A stretch of 64,000 nucleotides of DNA from Paenibacillus sp. FSL R5-0766 (GCF_037971845.1 NZ_CP150227.1:5642001-5706000); one strand, 5' to 3'. Shown: positions 44,781 through 54,848, counted from the first letter of the stretch. Numbers and translations: made by a program. Notes: generated by a model not told the origin, from the letters alone.

Positions 44781-45785
44781 ATGAATATGAATAACAAAAG
44801 ATGGATATCATTTCTTACACTTTTAATGTTGAGTTTATTCACAGTCTCTAGTGCCTTACAGGTATCAGCCGCAAATGAGACTGAACAAGCACCTGATGAG
44901 TATGATTGGATTACTGGACCAGCATCTGTCTCTCTGGACGGTAAGGCCACCCTGGAAGTCCCTGAGAGCCATTCCTATCTGGATAAGGCCAATACCCAAC
45001 GCTCGATACTTAACAGTGATGGAAAGCCTAATGGGAATGAAATCGGAAGCCTAACCAGCAATAGTGAATTTGGCTCGTGGTATGTTGTGTTTGAGTACGT
45101 GAAAACAGGTCATATCCATGATGACGATCAGAATTTGAGTGCCGAAGAACTATTAAGCAGTTATATCAGAGGCACAGAAGAAGATAACAGAGAACTTGAT
45201 CCTGAATATAGAACGTACATAACGGGGTGGGAAATCGAACCTGCATATGACAGTACCAAACATCAGTTGGTTTACTCCCTTGGTTTCAAGAACGCTGATC
45301 AGCAAGCCATGGTCAATTACAATGTAAAACTCCTGACGCGTGAAGGGTACATTACAGCCATTCTGGTTACAGATACGGCCAACTTTCAACAGAGCCGCCA
45401 GGCATTCGAGGAAACTGTCCTTAATCAAATTAGTATCAATGCAGGATATACCTACGAGGAGTACAATGCTTCGACTGACAAAACATCCACCATAGGGCTC
45501 AACAGTCTTCTGATGGGCGGGATCGGGTACACGACTTCCCAGAAATTCAGTGCTCTTCTTTTGCTCAAAAAGGGATGGGCTTTGATCCTCGTTGTCGTCC
45601 TTGGGTTAATCGGTTGGATCAGATACAAGATCAAAAGCTCACACGGAGAAGAAGAGAAACTCTCTCCCTCCGAGAGGACGTACCTGCAAGAAGCTGATGA
45701 ACAGCAGTATGCTGATCAGAATGAATTATCCTACTACCGCCAATCTGGGCGTCCATCCAACGCGGATAAATCGGAAAAACTCTGA
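44781..45785 (+). CDS. DUF2167 membrane protein
   Basis: 334 residues. Signal peptide (residues 1 to 30), an extracytoplasmic DUF2167 domain with GSWYVVFEYVKTGHIHDDD near 90 to 110, then one membrane segment (LILVVVLGLIGWI) and a charged cytoplasmic tail. The first ATG at 44781 is followed by another two codons later. Function unknown, possibly envelope-related. Confidence 0.85.
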   Translation: MNMNNKRWISFLTLLMLSLFTVSSALQVSAANETEQAPDEYDWITGPASVSLDGKATLEVPESHSYLDKANTQRSILNSDGKPNGNEIGSLTSNSEFGSWYVVFEYVKTGHIHDDDQNLSAEELLSSYIRGTEEDNRELDPEYRTYITGWEIEPAYDSTKHQLVYSLGFKNADQQAMVNYNVKLLTREGYITAILVTDTANFQQSRQAFEETVLNQISINAGYTYEEYNASTDKTSTIGLNSLLMGGIGYTTSQKFSALLLLKKGWALILVVVLGLIGWIRYKIKSSHGEEEKLSPSERTYLQEADEQQYADQNELSYYRQSGRPSNADKSEKL

Positions 45786-45828
45786 CTTATGTTGATCCCC
45801 ACGTCAGCACGCACCCACTTAGAAAACA

Positions 45829-45873
45829 TAAAATAAGCCGTATATCTCTTCTGGAGAGATATACGGCTTATTG
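45829..45873. terminator. Bidirectional terminator between convergent genes
   Basis: AATAAGCCGTATATCTCTT pairs perfectly with AGAGATATACGGCTTATT around a short loop. Confidence 0.9.
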
Positions 45874-45908
45874 TTAATAGCTTCACATCATATCATACAT
45901 ATTGTGAA

Positions 45909-46748
45909 TTATTCAGTTGCAGGTTCAACTGCACCTTTATAACGTTCTTTGATGAATGTTTTCACTTCTTCGGAGTGCAGAGCAGCAGCCAGTTTTTGGA
46001 TTGCATCTGCATCCTTGTTGTCCTCACGGGAAACGAGGATGTTTGCGTATGGGTTACCTTGCAGATCTTCGATCAGCAAAGCATCATTCGCCGGATTCAG
46101 GTTCGCTTCAAGCGCATAGTTAGCGTTGATGAATACCAGATCCGCTTCATCCAATTGACGAGGCATCATGGCTGCATCCAGTTCAATAATATCCAGGTTC
46201 TTCGGATTGGCTGTGATATCTTGAATCGTAGATGAGATATTTGTGTTGTCTTTCAGCGTAATAATACCTTCCTTCGCCAGCAACAACAGTGCACGTCCAC
46301 CATTGGATGGGTCATTTGGAATTGCTACTTTTGCGCCGTCAGCCAATTCATCCAAAGACTTAATCTTCTTGGAGTATCCACCAAAAGGTTCAACATGAAC
46401 AGGTGTTACAGAAACGAGGTTGAATCCACGTTCTTTATTCTCTGTGTCCAGGTAAGGCTGATGCTGGAAGAAGTTTGCATCCAATTTTTTGTCAGCAAGT
46501 TGCTGGTTAGGTTGTACATAGTCGTTGAATGTAACGACTTGCAGACGAATACCTTGTGCTTCCAGTTCAGGCTTGATGCTTTCCAGAATCTCTGCATGTG
46601 GTGTAGGGGAAGCTCCAACTTTCAATTCAACCGTGCGTGGTGCACCTGCTGGATTGTCTGCGCCGCTATCGGCGTCCTTGTTGTTTCCGCAAGCTGCGAG
46701 AACCGCAATCAACATAAGACTAAGTAGAGCAAAAGACCATTTTTTCAT
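45909..46748 (-). CDS. metQ: Methionine ABC transporter substrate-binding lipoprotein MetQ
   Basis: Binds D- and L-methionine at the outer face of the membrane; 279 residues from ATG 46748, which follows AGAAGGGG. Lipobox VLAACG, then NLPA fold (VELKVGASPTPHAEILESIKPELEAQG shown in part). It closes the metNIQ operon under SAM-I control. Confidence 0.92.
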   Translation of the reverse strand: MKKWSFALLSLMLIAVLAACGNNKDADSGADNPAGAPRTVELKVGASPTPHAEILESIKPELEAQGIRLQVVTFNDYVQPNQQLADKKLDANFFQHQPYLDTENKERGFNLVSVTPVHVEPFGGYSKKIKSLDELADGAKVAIPNDPSNGGRALLLLAKEGIITLKDNTNISSTIQDITANPKNLDIIELDAAMMPRQLDEADLVFINANYALEANLNPANDALLIEDLQGNPYANILVSREDNKDADAIQKLAAALHSEEVKTFIKERYKGAVEPATE

Positions 46749-46823
46749 GTGTAAAACCCCTTCTCTAATCATTTTTGTCATGTGGCGTCCGCATTATTGC
46801 ATAACCATCATGTTATCTATGTG

Positions 46824-47483
46824 TTATTTCCTGGTGAAAAATGTAACCAAGCGATCTCCAGCCATCTGGAGAATTTGCACTAGAATGATCATCGACACTA
46901 CGGATATGATCATGATTTCATTTTGATAACGATAATACCCATAGTTGATTGCCAACGTTCCTAGACCTCCACCACCAACCATACCCGCCATCGCGGTGTA
47001 AGAGACAAGCGTAACGATGGTAATGGTTATCCCAGCAACCAAACCAGGTAAAGCTTCAGGCAGTAATACCCGTCTTACAATCTGTCCGGTCGATGCACCC
47101 ATCGACTGTGCCGCTTCAATGACACCCCGATCAACTTCTCGCAATGTCGTCTCCACCAATCGAGCAAAGTAAGGAGCTGCTGAAATAACTAAAGGTGGTA
47201 TAACACCTAACACTCCTGTAGCTGTACCGACGAGTGAACGAGTGAATGGAATAAGAGCAACAATCAATATGATAAATGGGACTGAGCGCAAAATATTCAC
47301 AATCAAGGACAATATAATGTACACCGTCCGTGATTTGATCGAAGCAGATCGAGCTGTCATGAACAGCAGTACTCCGAGCGGTAAACCAAAAATTACGGTG
47401 AACAAGCCTGATACACCCAAAATTTGCAGTGTCTCTATGGAAGCTTTACCAACCTCTTCCCAACGTACGGTTGAAAAATCCAT
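46824..47483 (-). CDS. metI: Methionine ABC transporter permease MetI
   Basis: Five-segment membrane subunit, 219 residues, with the conserved EAAQSMGAS loop that contacts MetN. Its ATG follows the metN stop codon directly (TAGATG). The end TFFTRK is typical. Confidence 0.92.
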   Translation of the reverse strand: MDFSTVRWEEVGKASIETLQILGVSGLFTVIFGLPLGVLLFMTARSASIKSRTVYIILSLIVNILRSVPFIILIVALIPFTRSLVGTATGVLGVIPPLVISAAPYFARLVETTLREVDRGVIEAAQSMGASTGQIVRRVLLPEALPGLVAGITITIVTLVSYTAMAGMVGGGGLGTLAINYGYYRYQNEIMIISVVSMIILVQILQMAGDRLVTFFTRK

Positions 47484-48515
47484 CTAACGAAGCACCTCCA
47501 CATCAAGTCCCTCAGCGGTTAGTTCTGATATCGTCCGATCAATCGCATATGAATCACCCTCTAACCGAACGGTCAGCTGTCCATAAGGAACCTGTTTGAT
47601 CGTAGAGATTGTACCTTGCAGGATGGCAAAATCCACTCCCGTTTTACGTACCGTTCTGGACAAAATCGCTTCATATGTTTTGTTACCCAGAAAAGATATC
47701 TTCACAAGTTTGGAAGCAACACCTGCCTGCAATTCAACGCCATTCGCCAGAGCGGTCTCTTCCAGAGCAAGTCCAGCTTCATGGTCACGCATCATAAAGT
47801 CCCGCGTAATCGCATGTTGCGGCTTCAGGAACACTTCTGTTACAGGTCCCTGTTCCACAATGCCGCCTTGATGAATGACAGCCACCTTGTCACAGATGTT
47901 CTGAATGACATGCATCTCATGTGTAATCAGCACAATCGTAAGGTTGTACTTTTCGTTAATGTCGAGCAATAACTTCAGGATTGAATTGGTCGTCTGCGGA
48001 TCAAGTGCCGAAGTAGCCTCATCACAGAGAAGTACATTCGGATCACTTGCAAGTGCTCTCGCAATCCCTACACGTTGTTTCTGGCCACCCGATAATTGAG
48101 CCGGATATTTGCTGCTATGGTGCTCCAGACCAACCAGTGCCAGCATTTCCTTCACTTTGCGATCAATGGCTTCCTTGGGTGTATTCACAAGTTTTAGTGG
48201 AAAAGCTACATTGTCATATACCGTTGCCGAGGATAACAGATTAAAGTGTTGAAAAATCATCCCGATTTTGCGTCTCTGTTGCTGCAATTCGGTTTTGCTC
48301 AGTTCAGTCAGGTTGATTCCGTCAACCCATACTTCACCCTCCGTAGGCCGTTCCAGCAAATTAATACAGCGAATCAATGTGCTTTTGCCCGCTCCGGAAT
48401 GGCCAATCACTCCGTAGATTTCACCCTTTTGGATGCTCAAATTCAGCTCGGACAACGCTGTTGTAGATTTTGCCCCTTTGCCGTACGTTTTCGTTAAACC
48501 TTTTAATTCAATCAA
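47484..48515 (-). CDS. metN: Methionine ABC transporter ATPase MetN
   Basis: ATPase of the methionine importer, 343 residues. Walker A GHSGAGKST near 38 to 46, signature LSGGQKQRV, Walker B VLLCDEATSALD. A C-terminal NIL/ACT-like domain binds methionine and causes feedback inhibition in other members. TTG at 48515 gives the usual MIELKGLTKTYG and lies nine bases from AAAGGGG; earlier in-frame starts are closer than normal to that site. Regulated by the SAM-I riboswitch upstream. Confidence 0.93.
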   Translation of the reverse strand: MIELKGLTKTYGKGAKSTTALSELNLSIQKGEIYGVIGHSGAGKSTLIRCINLLERPTEGEVWVDGINLTELSKTELQQQRRKIGMIFQHFNLLSSATVYDNVAFPLKLVNTPKEAIDRKVKEMLALVGLEHHSSKYPAQLSGGQKQRVGIARALASDPNVLLCDEATSALDPQTTNSILKLLLDINEKYNLTIVLITHEMHVIQNICDKVAVIHQGGIVEQGPVTEVFLKPQHAITRDFMMRDHEAGLALEETALANGVELQAGVASKLVKISFLGNKTYEAILSRTVRKTGVDFAILQGTISTIKQVPYGQLTVRLEGDSYAIDRTISELTAEGLDVEVLR

Positions 48516-48919
48516 TCGCACTTGCCCCTTTCCAACCACCTACATGTATCTTTACCCGATCTAAAGGAAAACTCCCCTTAAAGTACAAAAAAAGAGCCCT
48601 TTGCAGATACAAAGAGGGCTCTTTACGTGAAAGAATATACCTTCTCATCTGCCAAAATCGTGTCTCGCACCATTTTGTAGGAATTAGCACCTAACATCTA
48701 TAACGAATGATACATGTATCATGTCGTTACAAATCGGTTGCCGGGCTTCATCGGGCCTGTCCCTCCGCCGCTCTCGATAAGAAATATGTTGTTGTAGGAT
48801 TTTATAAGTTCATGTAGTTTATGCTTTATAATGTGAACGTAACTTTTGAAATATCAGTTCAATCTTTGTCACTGTAACATTCTGATTGAAACTCAGTATA
48901 TTCCAAGTATTCCGATTTG
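48516..48919. other. metN leader region and upstream spacer
   Basis: Holds the SAM-I riboswitch. The rest, 48785-48919, is AT-rich and probably contains the promoter; no gene is seen. Confidence 0.7.
48586..48784 (-). ncRNA. SAM-I riboswitch (S-box) with terminator, upstream of metNIQ
   Basis: On the minus strand the aptamer begins TTCTTATCGAGAGCGGCG and continues with GGAGGGACAGGCCC, GATGAAGCCCGGCAACC, AAGGTGCTAATTCC-like TTAGGTGCTAATTCC and closes with AGATGAGAAG near 48641. All conserved S-box elements are present. The terminator stem AAGAGCCCT/AGGGCTCTT with a T run lies at 48588-48622, 70 bases before metN. SAM binding would favour termination. Confidence 0.95.
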
Positions 48920-49636
48920 TCAAAGGGAATTATTTCTTTTCCATATTTTGTTGATATAACGATAAGAGGCTGTTAACGTTTCACAGACCATATCCACGCC
49001 CTGACGCATTTCCTGCACATGCTGATTCAGATCCTCCAATTTCACTTTACCTTGCAAGGTCTGGTGTAACTGCCACAGGTCATCGTGCATTTCTGAGTTC
49101 ATGTAGTGAATTTCCATATTACGTCGCTTGCGCAGCTTGCTCATCGGTTCACGATAAGAGTCCTTGATCTGTATTAATTGCAACGCAAGATCATGATGCT
49201 CCCTCGCATAATCGAACTGCCTTAACACCGTAAAATAAGAAAAATGCGCTTTGGTATTGGAAGTATTCAGCTGGAATATTTCATTTAATACCGTGCCCAC
49301 TTTATCCAGAATGGCAAAGCAGCGGATAAAGCCATCTTTGTAGAAATAAACATATCGGGCATACTCGGCTTTTTCAGTCGGCGTCATATCATCCGTTGAA
49401 CCTGCAACGACCTTTTTACGAAAATGAGCAGCAGCGAAACTGCTTTGCTCCAGTTCATCCAGTGAGGAGATGAGTCCCTGAGTCCACACATACAGTTTCC
49501 GATAGTCATGCGTGGGATCATGGTCCACATGCATTTGTCGTTGAAATAGCTCAAGCGTATGCGCCATTGCGTCCATCGCTGCCTTCAATTTACCTTCGTT
49601 TATACGTGGCTTTTCCCCCAACAACGTTCGCAGCAT
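48920..49636 (-). CDS. HEPN-like protein (Cthe_2314 type)
   Basis: A 238-residue all-helical cytoplasmic protein. Near the C-terminus RRNMEIHYMN fits the Rx4H signature of HEPN domains. From memory it resembles the Cthe_2314-like HEPN family found across Bacillales. Canonical HEPN proteins are RNases in toxin or defence systems, but no antitoxin (MNT-type) gene is next to this one. The start at 49636 follows GAGGAGG; upstream residues of the open frame are discarded. Confidence 0.7.
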   Translation of the reverse strand: MLRTLLGEKPRINEGKLKAAMDAMAHTLELFQRQMHVDHDPTHDYRKLYVWTQGLISSLDELEQSSFAAAHFRKKVVAGSTDDMTPTEKAEYARYVYFYKDGFIRCFAILDKVGTVLNEIFQLNTSNTKAHFSYFTVLRQFDYAREHHDLALQLIQIKDSYREPMSKLRKRRNMEIHYMNSEMHDDLWQLHQTLQGKVKLEDLNQHVQEMRQGVDMVCETLTASYRYINKIWKRNNSL

Positions 49637-49750
49637 ATCTAACCTCCTCTTTTCCAAATCAACAAGAATTCATCACCGTAAACGTAACACATCATCCATT
49701 CCGTGTAATTGCTGCTTGCCATAGGTTGCCCTGATCCCCCTGACATCAAA

Positions 49751-49798
49751 CAAAGTCCACCTGTCCAATGATGTACATCACTGGATGGTGGACTTTCA
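49751..49798 (-). terminator. Terminator after ctaA
   Basis: AAAGTCCACC pairs with GGTGGACTTT, with an inner CCAATGATG/CATCACTGG stem. The T run is short. Confidence 0.65.
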
Positions 49799-49801
49799 TA
49801 T

Positions 49802-50740
49802 TTAAAAACGATTAGCCGGGCGATGCAGCTTGTACACCAGGAAACTCATATACGTTAAGACTCCGAACAATATGGCGATATCCAGCATATGAGCAAGAGC
49901 TACGAACATGTATACTTCCGGACGGTTCATTGTCACCATCATGAAAATACCAATGACTACTTGCATCAGAATGAGAACAACGGATACCACACCCAGAGTA
50001 CGCATTTCCTTGTTGTCCGGATGATTACGGTAAGCGAAGTGACCCAGGATTGCGATAACAATCACGAGCGACGCAGCTGCTGCACGGTGAGCAAAAGCAA
50101 CCGCTACCCCACCCGAAAGCTCAGGAATAATCTGCCCGTTACAGAGCGGAAATCCGGAACATCCACCGGCAGAATCCGTGTGGCTCACAAATGCACCCGT
50201 GTATACCACGAGATATGTGTAAATGGTGGAGAACCAGACCAGATTCCTGAATTTTTTAGTGACCCGAGGGTATTTATTCAGGCGCTCCAATCCGCCATCT
50301 TTGGCCTCCTGCCTTATGCCCAGCGCCATCATTAGGGAACTGGCAAAAGCAATCAGTGCAAAGCCGAAATGCAGTGCCATGACTGCTGAAGATTGGGAGA
50401 AGACTACGGCAAAAGCCCCCATGATTCCCTGGACGATAACAAATACCAGAGTTAAGAAAGAAAACAATTGCAGGTCACGGCGTGATTTGCCAAACCGCAG
50501 AAAAGCCACAAACGAGGCAATGGACAACAGTCCAGCCAGTGCACTTACAGCGCGATGGGAATATTCAATGAGTGAAGCCACAGTATGTGCGGGAACGAGT
50601 TTTCCGTTACATAAAGGCCATTCTGTTCCGCAGCCAAGGCCTGATTCCGTTTTGGTTACGATGCCTCCACCAAAAGTGGCCAGAAACATGACAAGACAGG
50701 TTAATACGGTTAACCATTTAAACAAAGTTAAGTGTTTCAA
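49802..50740 (-). CDS. ctaA: Heme A synthase CtaA
   Basis: Oxidises heme O to heme A for aa3-type cytochrome oxidase, in the membrane; 312 residues, eight predicted segments. Heme-ligand His in EYSHRAVSA, ALHFGFAL, FAHRAAAAS and LAHMLDIA. The two extracellular cysteine pairs are in LGCGTEWPLC and GGCSGFPLC, as in Bacillus CtaA. TTG start behind GGTGAG. ctaB and the oxidase genes are not in the window. Confidence 0.92.
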   Translation of the reverse strand: MKHLTLFKWLTVLTCLVMFLATFGGGIVTKTESGLGCGTEWPLCNGKLVPAHTVASLIEYSHRAVSALAGLLSIASFVAFLRFGKSRRDLQLFSFLTLVFVIVQGIMGAFAVVFSQSSAVMALHFGFALIAFASSLMMALGIRQEAKDGGLERLNKYPRVTKKFRNLVWFSTIYTYLVVYTGAFVSHTDSAGGCSGFPLCNGQIIPELSGGVAVAFAHRAAAASLVIVIAILGHFAYRNHPDNKEMRTLGVVSVVLILMQVVIGIFMMVTMNRPEVYMFVALAHMLDIAILFGVLTYMSFLVYKLHRPANRF

Positions 50741-50971
50741 TTTTTTCTCACCCGCTGTTGGTTTAAGATGGCGAAGAATATTCTCCGCTTGTTTCGGTAC
50801 TTTGACACTTATTTCACAACTAAATTCATTATACCGGATAAAATGTTCATTGACGTCGCGCTTTGTGACAAAATGTTAACGTCTGGTGAAATAATGACCA
50901 GCAGGTCATTGGGGTTATGTAATTGAAGGATATGCCAGTTGAATTGTGTCTTAAACAGAATTCTGAACACA

Positions 50972-51010
50972 CAAACGCCATTTCCCTATTTCAAGAGAAA
51001 TGGCGTTTCA
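50972..51010. terminator. Strong hairpin, terminator-like
   Basis: AAACGCCATTTCCC pairs with GAGAAATGGCGTTT around TATTTCAA; the ends are A- and T-rich. It lies between the ctaA upstream region and repeat copy D. Confidence 0.6.
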
Positions 51011-51048
51011 TCTAGTATACCCTTTTACAACATGAACCTGTCATACTT

Positions 51049-51241
51049 TTATATAAGTTCAATGAAACATTTACACAATAACGGAGAGGACAGAAATAGC
51101 CTGAAGAAGCGAAGCGTTCGCCTTTATCCCCGGATTTCCCCTTTATAAAAGGGATCAAAGAAATCTGGGGATAACAGCGATCAAAAGGTTATTCTGTCAT
51201 CGGAGTGTCTGTGTAAATATTCATTTATCGAACTTATATAA
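51049..51241 (-). repeat. Palindromic dispersed repeat, family 2, copy D (full length)
   Basis: 193 bp with inverted ends TTATATAAGTTC and GAACTTATATAA, and the core hairpin TTATCCCCGGATTTCCCC/AAATCTGGGGATAA. It ends two bases before the stop codon of the thioredoxin-like gene. Confidence 0.85.
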
Positions 51242-51243
51242 CA

Positions 51244-51588
51244 TTATTTATGGATCGTGTTGTACACTTCAACTGCGCGATCCAGGAACTGCTCAATCTC
51301 TTCTCTCGACTTGCGCAGCTTGTTCACATACCGTACGAGTTCACGGCCATCTGTATACGCCACAAAGCTTGGGATGCCAAGAATATTCTGTTCTTCACTA
51401 ACCGTCCCAACCTGATCCACGTCGACCTCAATCAAGGTCAGTTCACGTGCATATTTCTCTTCAACCTCAGGCATAAACGGATCGATGTATTTGCAATCAC
51501 CACACCAGTCTGCCTTGAATACGGCAATCGTCAAACGTGGGGATTGGATGGCTACATCAAAAGCAGGTTTGGAAGTAATCTGTTCCAT
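51244..51588 (-). CDS. Thioredoxin-like protein
   Basis: 114 residues, thioredoxin fold, active site WCGDC near residue 29 in place of WCGPC, similar to YusE of Bacillus. No signal peptide, so cytoplasmic. cis-Pro in LGIPSFVAY is present. It probably has a disulfide-reducing or stress role. Ribosome binding site AAGGGAG. Confidence 0.85.
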   Translation of the reverse strand: MEQITSKPAFDVAIQSPRLTIAVFKADWCGDCKYIDPFMPEVEEKYARELTLIEVDVDQVGTVSEEQNILGIPSFVAYTDGRELVRYVNKLRKSREEIEQFLDRAVEVYNTIHK

Positions 51589-51730
51589 TCAGTTCATCTC
51601 CCTTTCTGTACCTTGTCTTACCCTAAGTGAAGCAAATTGGCGAGTGGAAGTCAAATAATCAGCGCATACTTAGAATACACCACATGGTCTGTAAATTTAA
51701 ACCCAGAACATCATGAAAGGATGTCACATC

Positions 51731-53017
51731 ATGACTTCCACCAGAACCGATTCTTCCAGCGAACAACATCACGGGTCCCTCCTGCAGATGGTCCGTTCCA
51801 TTCCGGGTGCTGCCCGGGAAATCTGGCGTGGCAAACAGGCTGCATGGCAAGCTTCTGCACAGCTTCGTCACCCTTTGCGTGACATCGAGTGGGATACAGA
51901 TACGGCAGCTGCCTTACAGTCTGAGGTGGAGCGTTTGTTACCTGCCAGCAGCAAGTCTTTTGCACGCACGGACCAGGTTCAAAGCGCACTCGTCTGCGAA
52001 GAAGATTGCATCATCTTGGAAGAGATTAAGACACTGACCCAGGAGCACAATCGGAGTAATATCACCCGCACGGCAGCCTATCTGGAATGTTATGAGCAAT
52101 ATCCCGAACTGCATTGGGCACTGCTGGCCCATATGGTCTCTCGTAACGGCGGATATCACATGACAGATCTTCAGAGTGACTTAATGCATAATCTACAGAA
52201 TCAAAGCGATCGCGAGCATATGTACCGACTGCTGGAGCGGTGCAATGCACTCATTTTCCAGGATGCCTATCCCCAGCTTCTGCTGTATATGAACAGTCGC
52301 CGGATCGGACGAAGCTGTTTCCATCTCTTGTCGCACTTTCACGTATCGGCGTTTATGACACCGTTTTGGGAACGCTTTTGGCTGGAACGATGCAGTTCAC
52401 TGCTTAGTGTGGCATTAATTATCAATGAGCAGAACTATATCGAGAGCCGGGTGGTGCAGCATCCTTATTTTCAAAAAGAAGTACTATCCAAACCCGCATT
52501 CCATCTGCATAATCTGGCCGGTCTGAATCATATCGTCTTTCCTCTTGGACGGGGAGCAGGACTCGCAGGACGCGTCATTGAACATTTTGGCAAATTGGAT
52601 GAGCGGATCCTGTTTGGCAAAGGCCTATATGCCCTGTTGTTTGGCGTAGAGCAAGTACACACACAAGTGTTGGAGTTCGCACGTTTGGTTCCCCATCGTG
52701 GCTCGCGCGCTGAATATTGGCCTGGCCTGTTTACCCAGCGTGAAGACGAGGCGGGTGAACATACATTATACGCTCAGGCGTTACTGGATGAGGAATGGCT
52801 TCCAGAAGGGCAACGATTATATAGTCCGGAACTGCTTTCCGTATGGGGGGACACGCCTTATGAACCAATCACCAGACAGGACTGGCTTCAGACTCGAGAT
52901 TGTCTCGGTTATCTGACGGCACCGCGTCGGCCATGGCTGTTTGAGATGAGTCACGAACACCGGTATGGCATGCTGAAAACAGCACTGGCTCATGATGCTA
53001 AAGCCATCACACACTAA
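51731..53017 (+). CDS. DUF2515 family protein
   Basis: 428 residues, soluble. NRSNITRTAAYLECYEQYPELHW and LAHMVSRNGGYHMTDLQSD, near residues 100 to 145, match the DUF2515 pattern seen in YppC of B. subtilis. Function unknown. The ATG at 51731 has GAAAGG nearby; the upstream ATG at 51713 is less suited. It runs alone between the thioredoxin-like and flippase genes. Confidence 0.8.
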   Translation: MTSTRTDSSSEQHHGSLLQMVRSIPGAAREIWRGKQAAWQASAQLRHPLRDIEWDTDTAAALQSEVERLLPASSKSFARTDQVQSALVCEEDCIILEEIKTLTQEHNRSNITRTAAYLECYEQYPELHWALLAHMVSRNGGYHMTDLQSDLMHNLQNQSDREHMYRLLERCNALIFQDAYPQLLLYMNSRRIGRSCFHLLSHFHVSAFMTPFWERFWLERCSSLLSVALIINEQNYIESRVVQHPYFQKEVLSKPAFHLHNLAGLNHIVFPLGRGAGLAGRVIEHFGKLDERILFGKGLYALLFGVEQVHTQVLEFARLVPHRGSRAEYWPGLFTQREDEAGEHTLYAQALLDEEWLPEGQRLYSPELLSVWGDTPYEPITRQDWLQTRDCLGYLTAPRRPWLFEMSHEHRYGMLKTALAHDAKAITH

Positions 53018-53133
53018 TGCTAAAGACCACATAGAGCAGGCAAAGACGGGTGATGTGAATACCCCGATGTACCGCTAATGCTTGCTTGCGAGGCTAATGT
53101 CGAGCTCAGTCGATCAGCTCATTTTAACTATAC

Positions 53134-53172
53134 AAAAAGCCCTGTCCGCTTCAATAGCAGACAGAGCTTGTA
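53134..53172 (-). terminator. Terminator after flippase gene
   Basis: On the minus strand AAGCTCTGTCTGC pairs with GCGGACAGGGCTT, followed by TTTTG. Confidence 0.8.
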
Positions 53173-53219
53173 TCCTATTATCACAAAATATTAATGCTTG
53201 AATGATGCTCCTTGCATGT

Positions 53220-54848
53220 TTAACCTCTTTGCCCAGCTCCACGTTGAAGACGCATAAGTGGACGAAGAATTTTTTGCAGAATACGAGGGTAACTGCCCAG
53301 TTCGTCCTTGCGCAGTACACGCAGCACAACCATGAGAACCAGATACACCACAACAACAAGCACACCAACCACAAGGCAGGTAAACAAGAAGGATACACGC
53401 GCTGGCAGGAACAGTCCAAAGATCGTATTGCCAATCCAGTTCGTTGCAAATCCTACACCTGCTGCAAGCAACACTGTAATGATAAATCCTTTCCAACGAT
53501 CTCCCATGATGGAGAAATCAACGATTTTGCGAAGGACCCGCAAATTCAGGTACGTGATGACCAGGAAACAAAGGGCTGTTGCAATGATGATGCCGTAAAT
53601 GCCAAAGATCGGCGCCAGAATCAGACTTGCGATCAGTTTGATCACAACACCTGCTGCGACACTGATCATCGTAATCCGCGGTTTCCCTACCCCGAGTAAA
53701 ATGGAGTTGGTGGTCATCATCGTAATCTGGAAAATAGTACCGAATGTCAGCAAGGCAATGATCGGTGTTCCATCCAGATTGCTAAACAGCAATCCGTTGA
53801 CCGAATATGCTGCCGCACAAAGTGCAATGACAATCGGCATACCTGTCAGAATCGAAATGCGCAAGGCAAGTGTAACCTGACTTTTCAGATGCGCTTCATC
53901 CTTGCGGGCAAATGCTGCCGATATGACAGGCACCAATGATTGACTCAAAGCGATCGCCAGAATCGGAGGAATACCCGCAATACTTTGGGCTTTCGCACCC
54001 AGGATCGCAAGTACACCAGTCGCTTCTTCGAGTCCGATCTGGCCACTAAGCAGTGGTACCACAAGGGATGAGTCGATGAAGTTAATGGCTGGAACCGCAA
54101 GTGAAGACAGCACAATTGGAATAGACAGCTTGAAGATATCACTGTAGATACCTCGCATTGGTAACTGCTCTGCACGCTCGTAATTCAATTGGGCAGCACG
54201 GTCGCTACGACGCAGCTTCAAGGTGAAGTACAACATGACTCCGAAGGCACCCACACTTCCTAATACCCCACCAAATGAGGCACCCGCAGCAATCGTCTGG
54301 TCATCATAATTCCATTGCAGCATGACATAAGCCACGATAATGGCTGTACCTACACGGGCGAACTGTTCCACAATCTGTGAAATACCACCCGCTGTCATAT
54401 TGCCGCGTCCCTGGAAATATCCACGCATCATCGCAATGGCCGGGAACAGCAGCAAGGCTGGAGCCAAGGCGCGAATGGCGCTGACCGACTCCGGTACTTT
54501 GGAGATATACGTAGCATAATAAGGTGCCGCGAACCACAATAAAGCAGACATGACTACCCCGGCAACAGCCGCAAAGATCAGGGCTGCACGGTAGATCTGT
54601 TGAGCTTCACCCGCGCGTCCGAGCGCATAGCGTTCCGATACCATTTTACTTAGAGTACTCGGTATGCCCGCCGTTGCTACAGTTAACAGCATTAAATAAA
54701 CCGTATTGGAGATGGTAAACGATGCGTTACCGATATCGCCGAGGATATGCTCCAGCGGCACCCGTTGAACCAATCCGAGTACTCTTGCGATCAGCGCAGC
54801 GGCCGCCAGTATGAGCGTACCCCTAATGAATGTTTCTTTCTTAGACAA
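53220..54848 (-). CDS. MATE/MOP-type lipid-linked oligosaccharide flippase (SpoVB/YtgP/MurJ-like)
   Basis: Multi-pass membrane protein with about 14 segments, 542 residues. The N-terminus FIRGTLILAAAALIARVLG and LSKMVSERYALGRAGEAQQIYRAAL fit YtgP (MurJ) and SpoVB, which move lipid II across the membrane. The general member YtgP and the sporulation member SpoVB cannot be told apart here. A TTG at 54848 lies seven bases from AAGGGG and is preferred to the GTG at 54872. Confidence 0.88.
   Translation of the reverse strand: MSKKETFIRGTLILAAAALIARVLGLVQRVPLEHILGDIGNASFTISNTVYLMLLTVATAGIPSTLSKMVSERYALGRAGEAQQIYRAALIFAAVAGVVMSALLWFAAPYYATYISKVPESVSAIRALAPALLLFPAIAMMRGYFQGRGNMTAGGISQIVEQFARVGTAIIVAYVMLQWNYDDQTIAAGASFGGVLGSVGAFGVMLYFTLKLRRSDRAAQLNYERAEQLPMRGIYSDIFKLSIPIVLSSLAVPAINFIDSSLVVPLLSGQIGLEEATGVLAILGAKAQSIAGIPPILAIALSQSLVPVISAAFARKDEAHLKSQVTLALRISILTGMPIVIALCAAAYSVNGLLFSNLDGTPIIALLTFGTIFQITMMTTNSILLGVGKPRITMISVAAGVVIKLIASLILAPIFGIYGIIIATALCFLVITYLNLRVLRKIVDFSIMGDRWKGFIITVLLAAGVGFATNWIGNTIFGLFLPARVSFLFTCLVVGVLVVVVYLVLMVVLRVLRKDELGSYPRILQKILRPLMRLQRGAGQRG

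Larger units (their letters stand above)
50741..51243. other. Intergenic region with terminator and repeat copy D
   Basis: A 503-bp gap: the upstream region of ctaA, a terminator-like hairpin at 50972-51010 and repeat family 2 copy D. No gene is seen. Confidence 0.6.
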
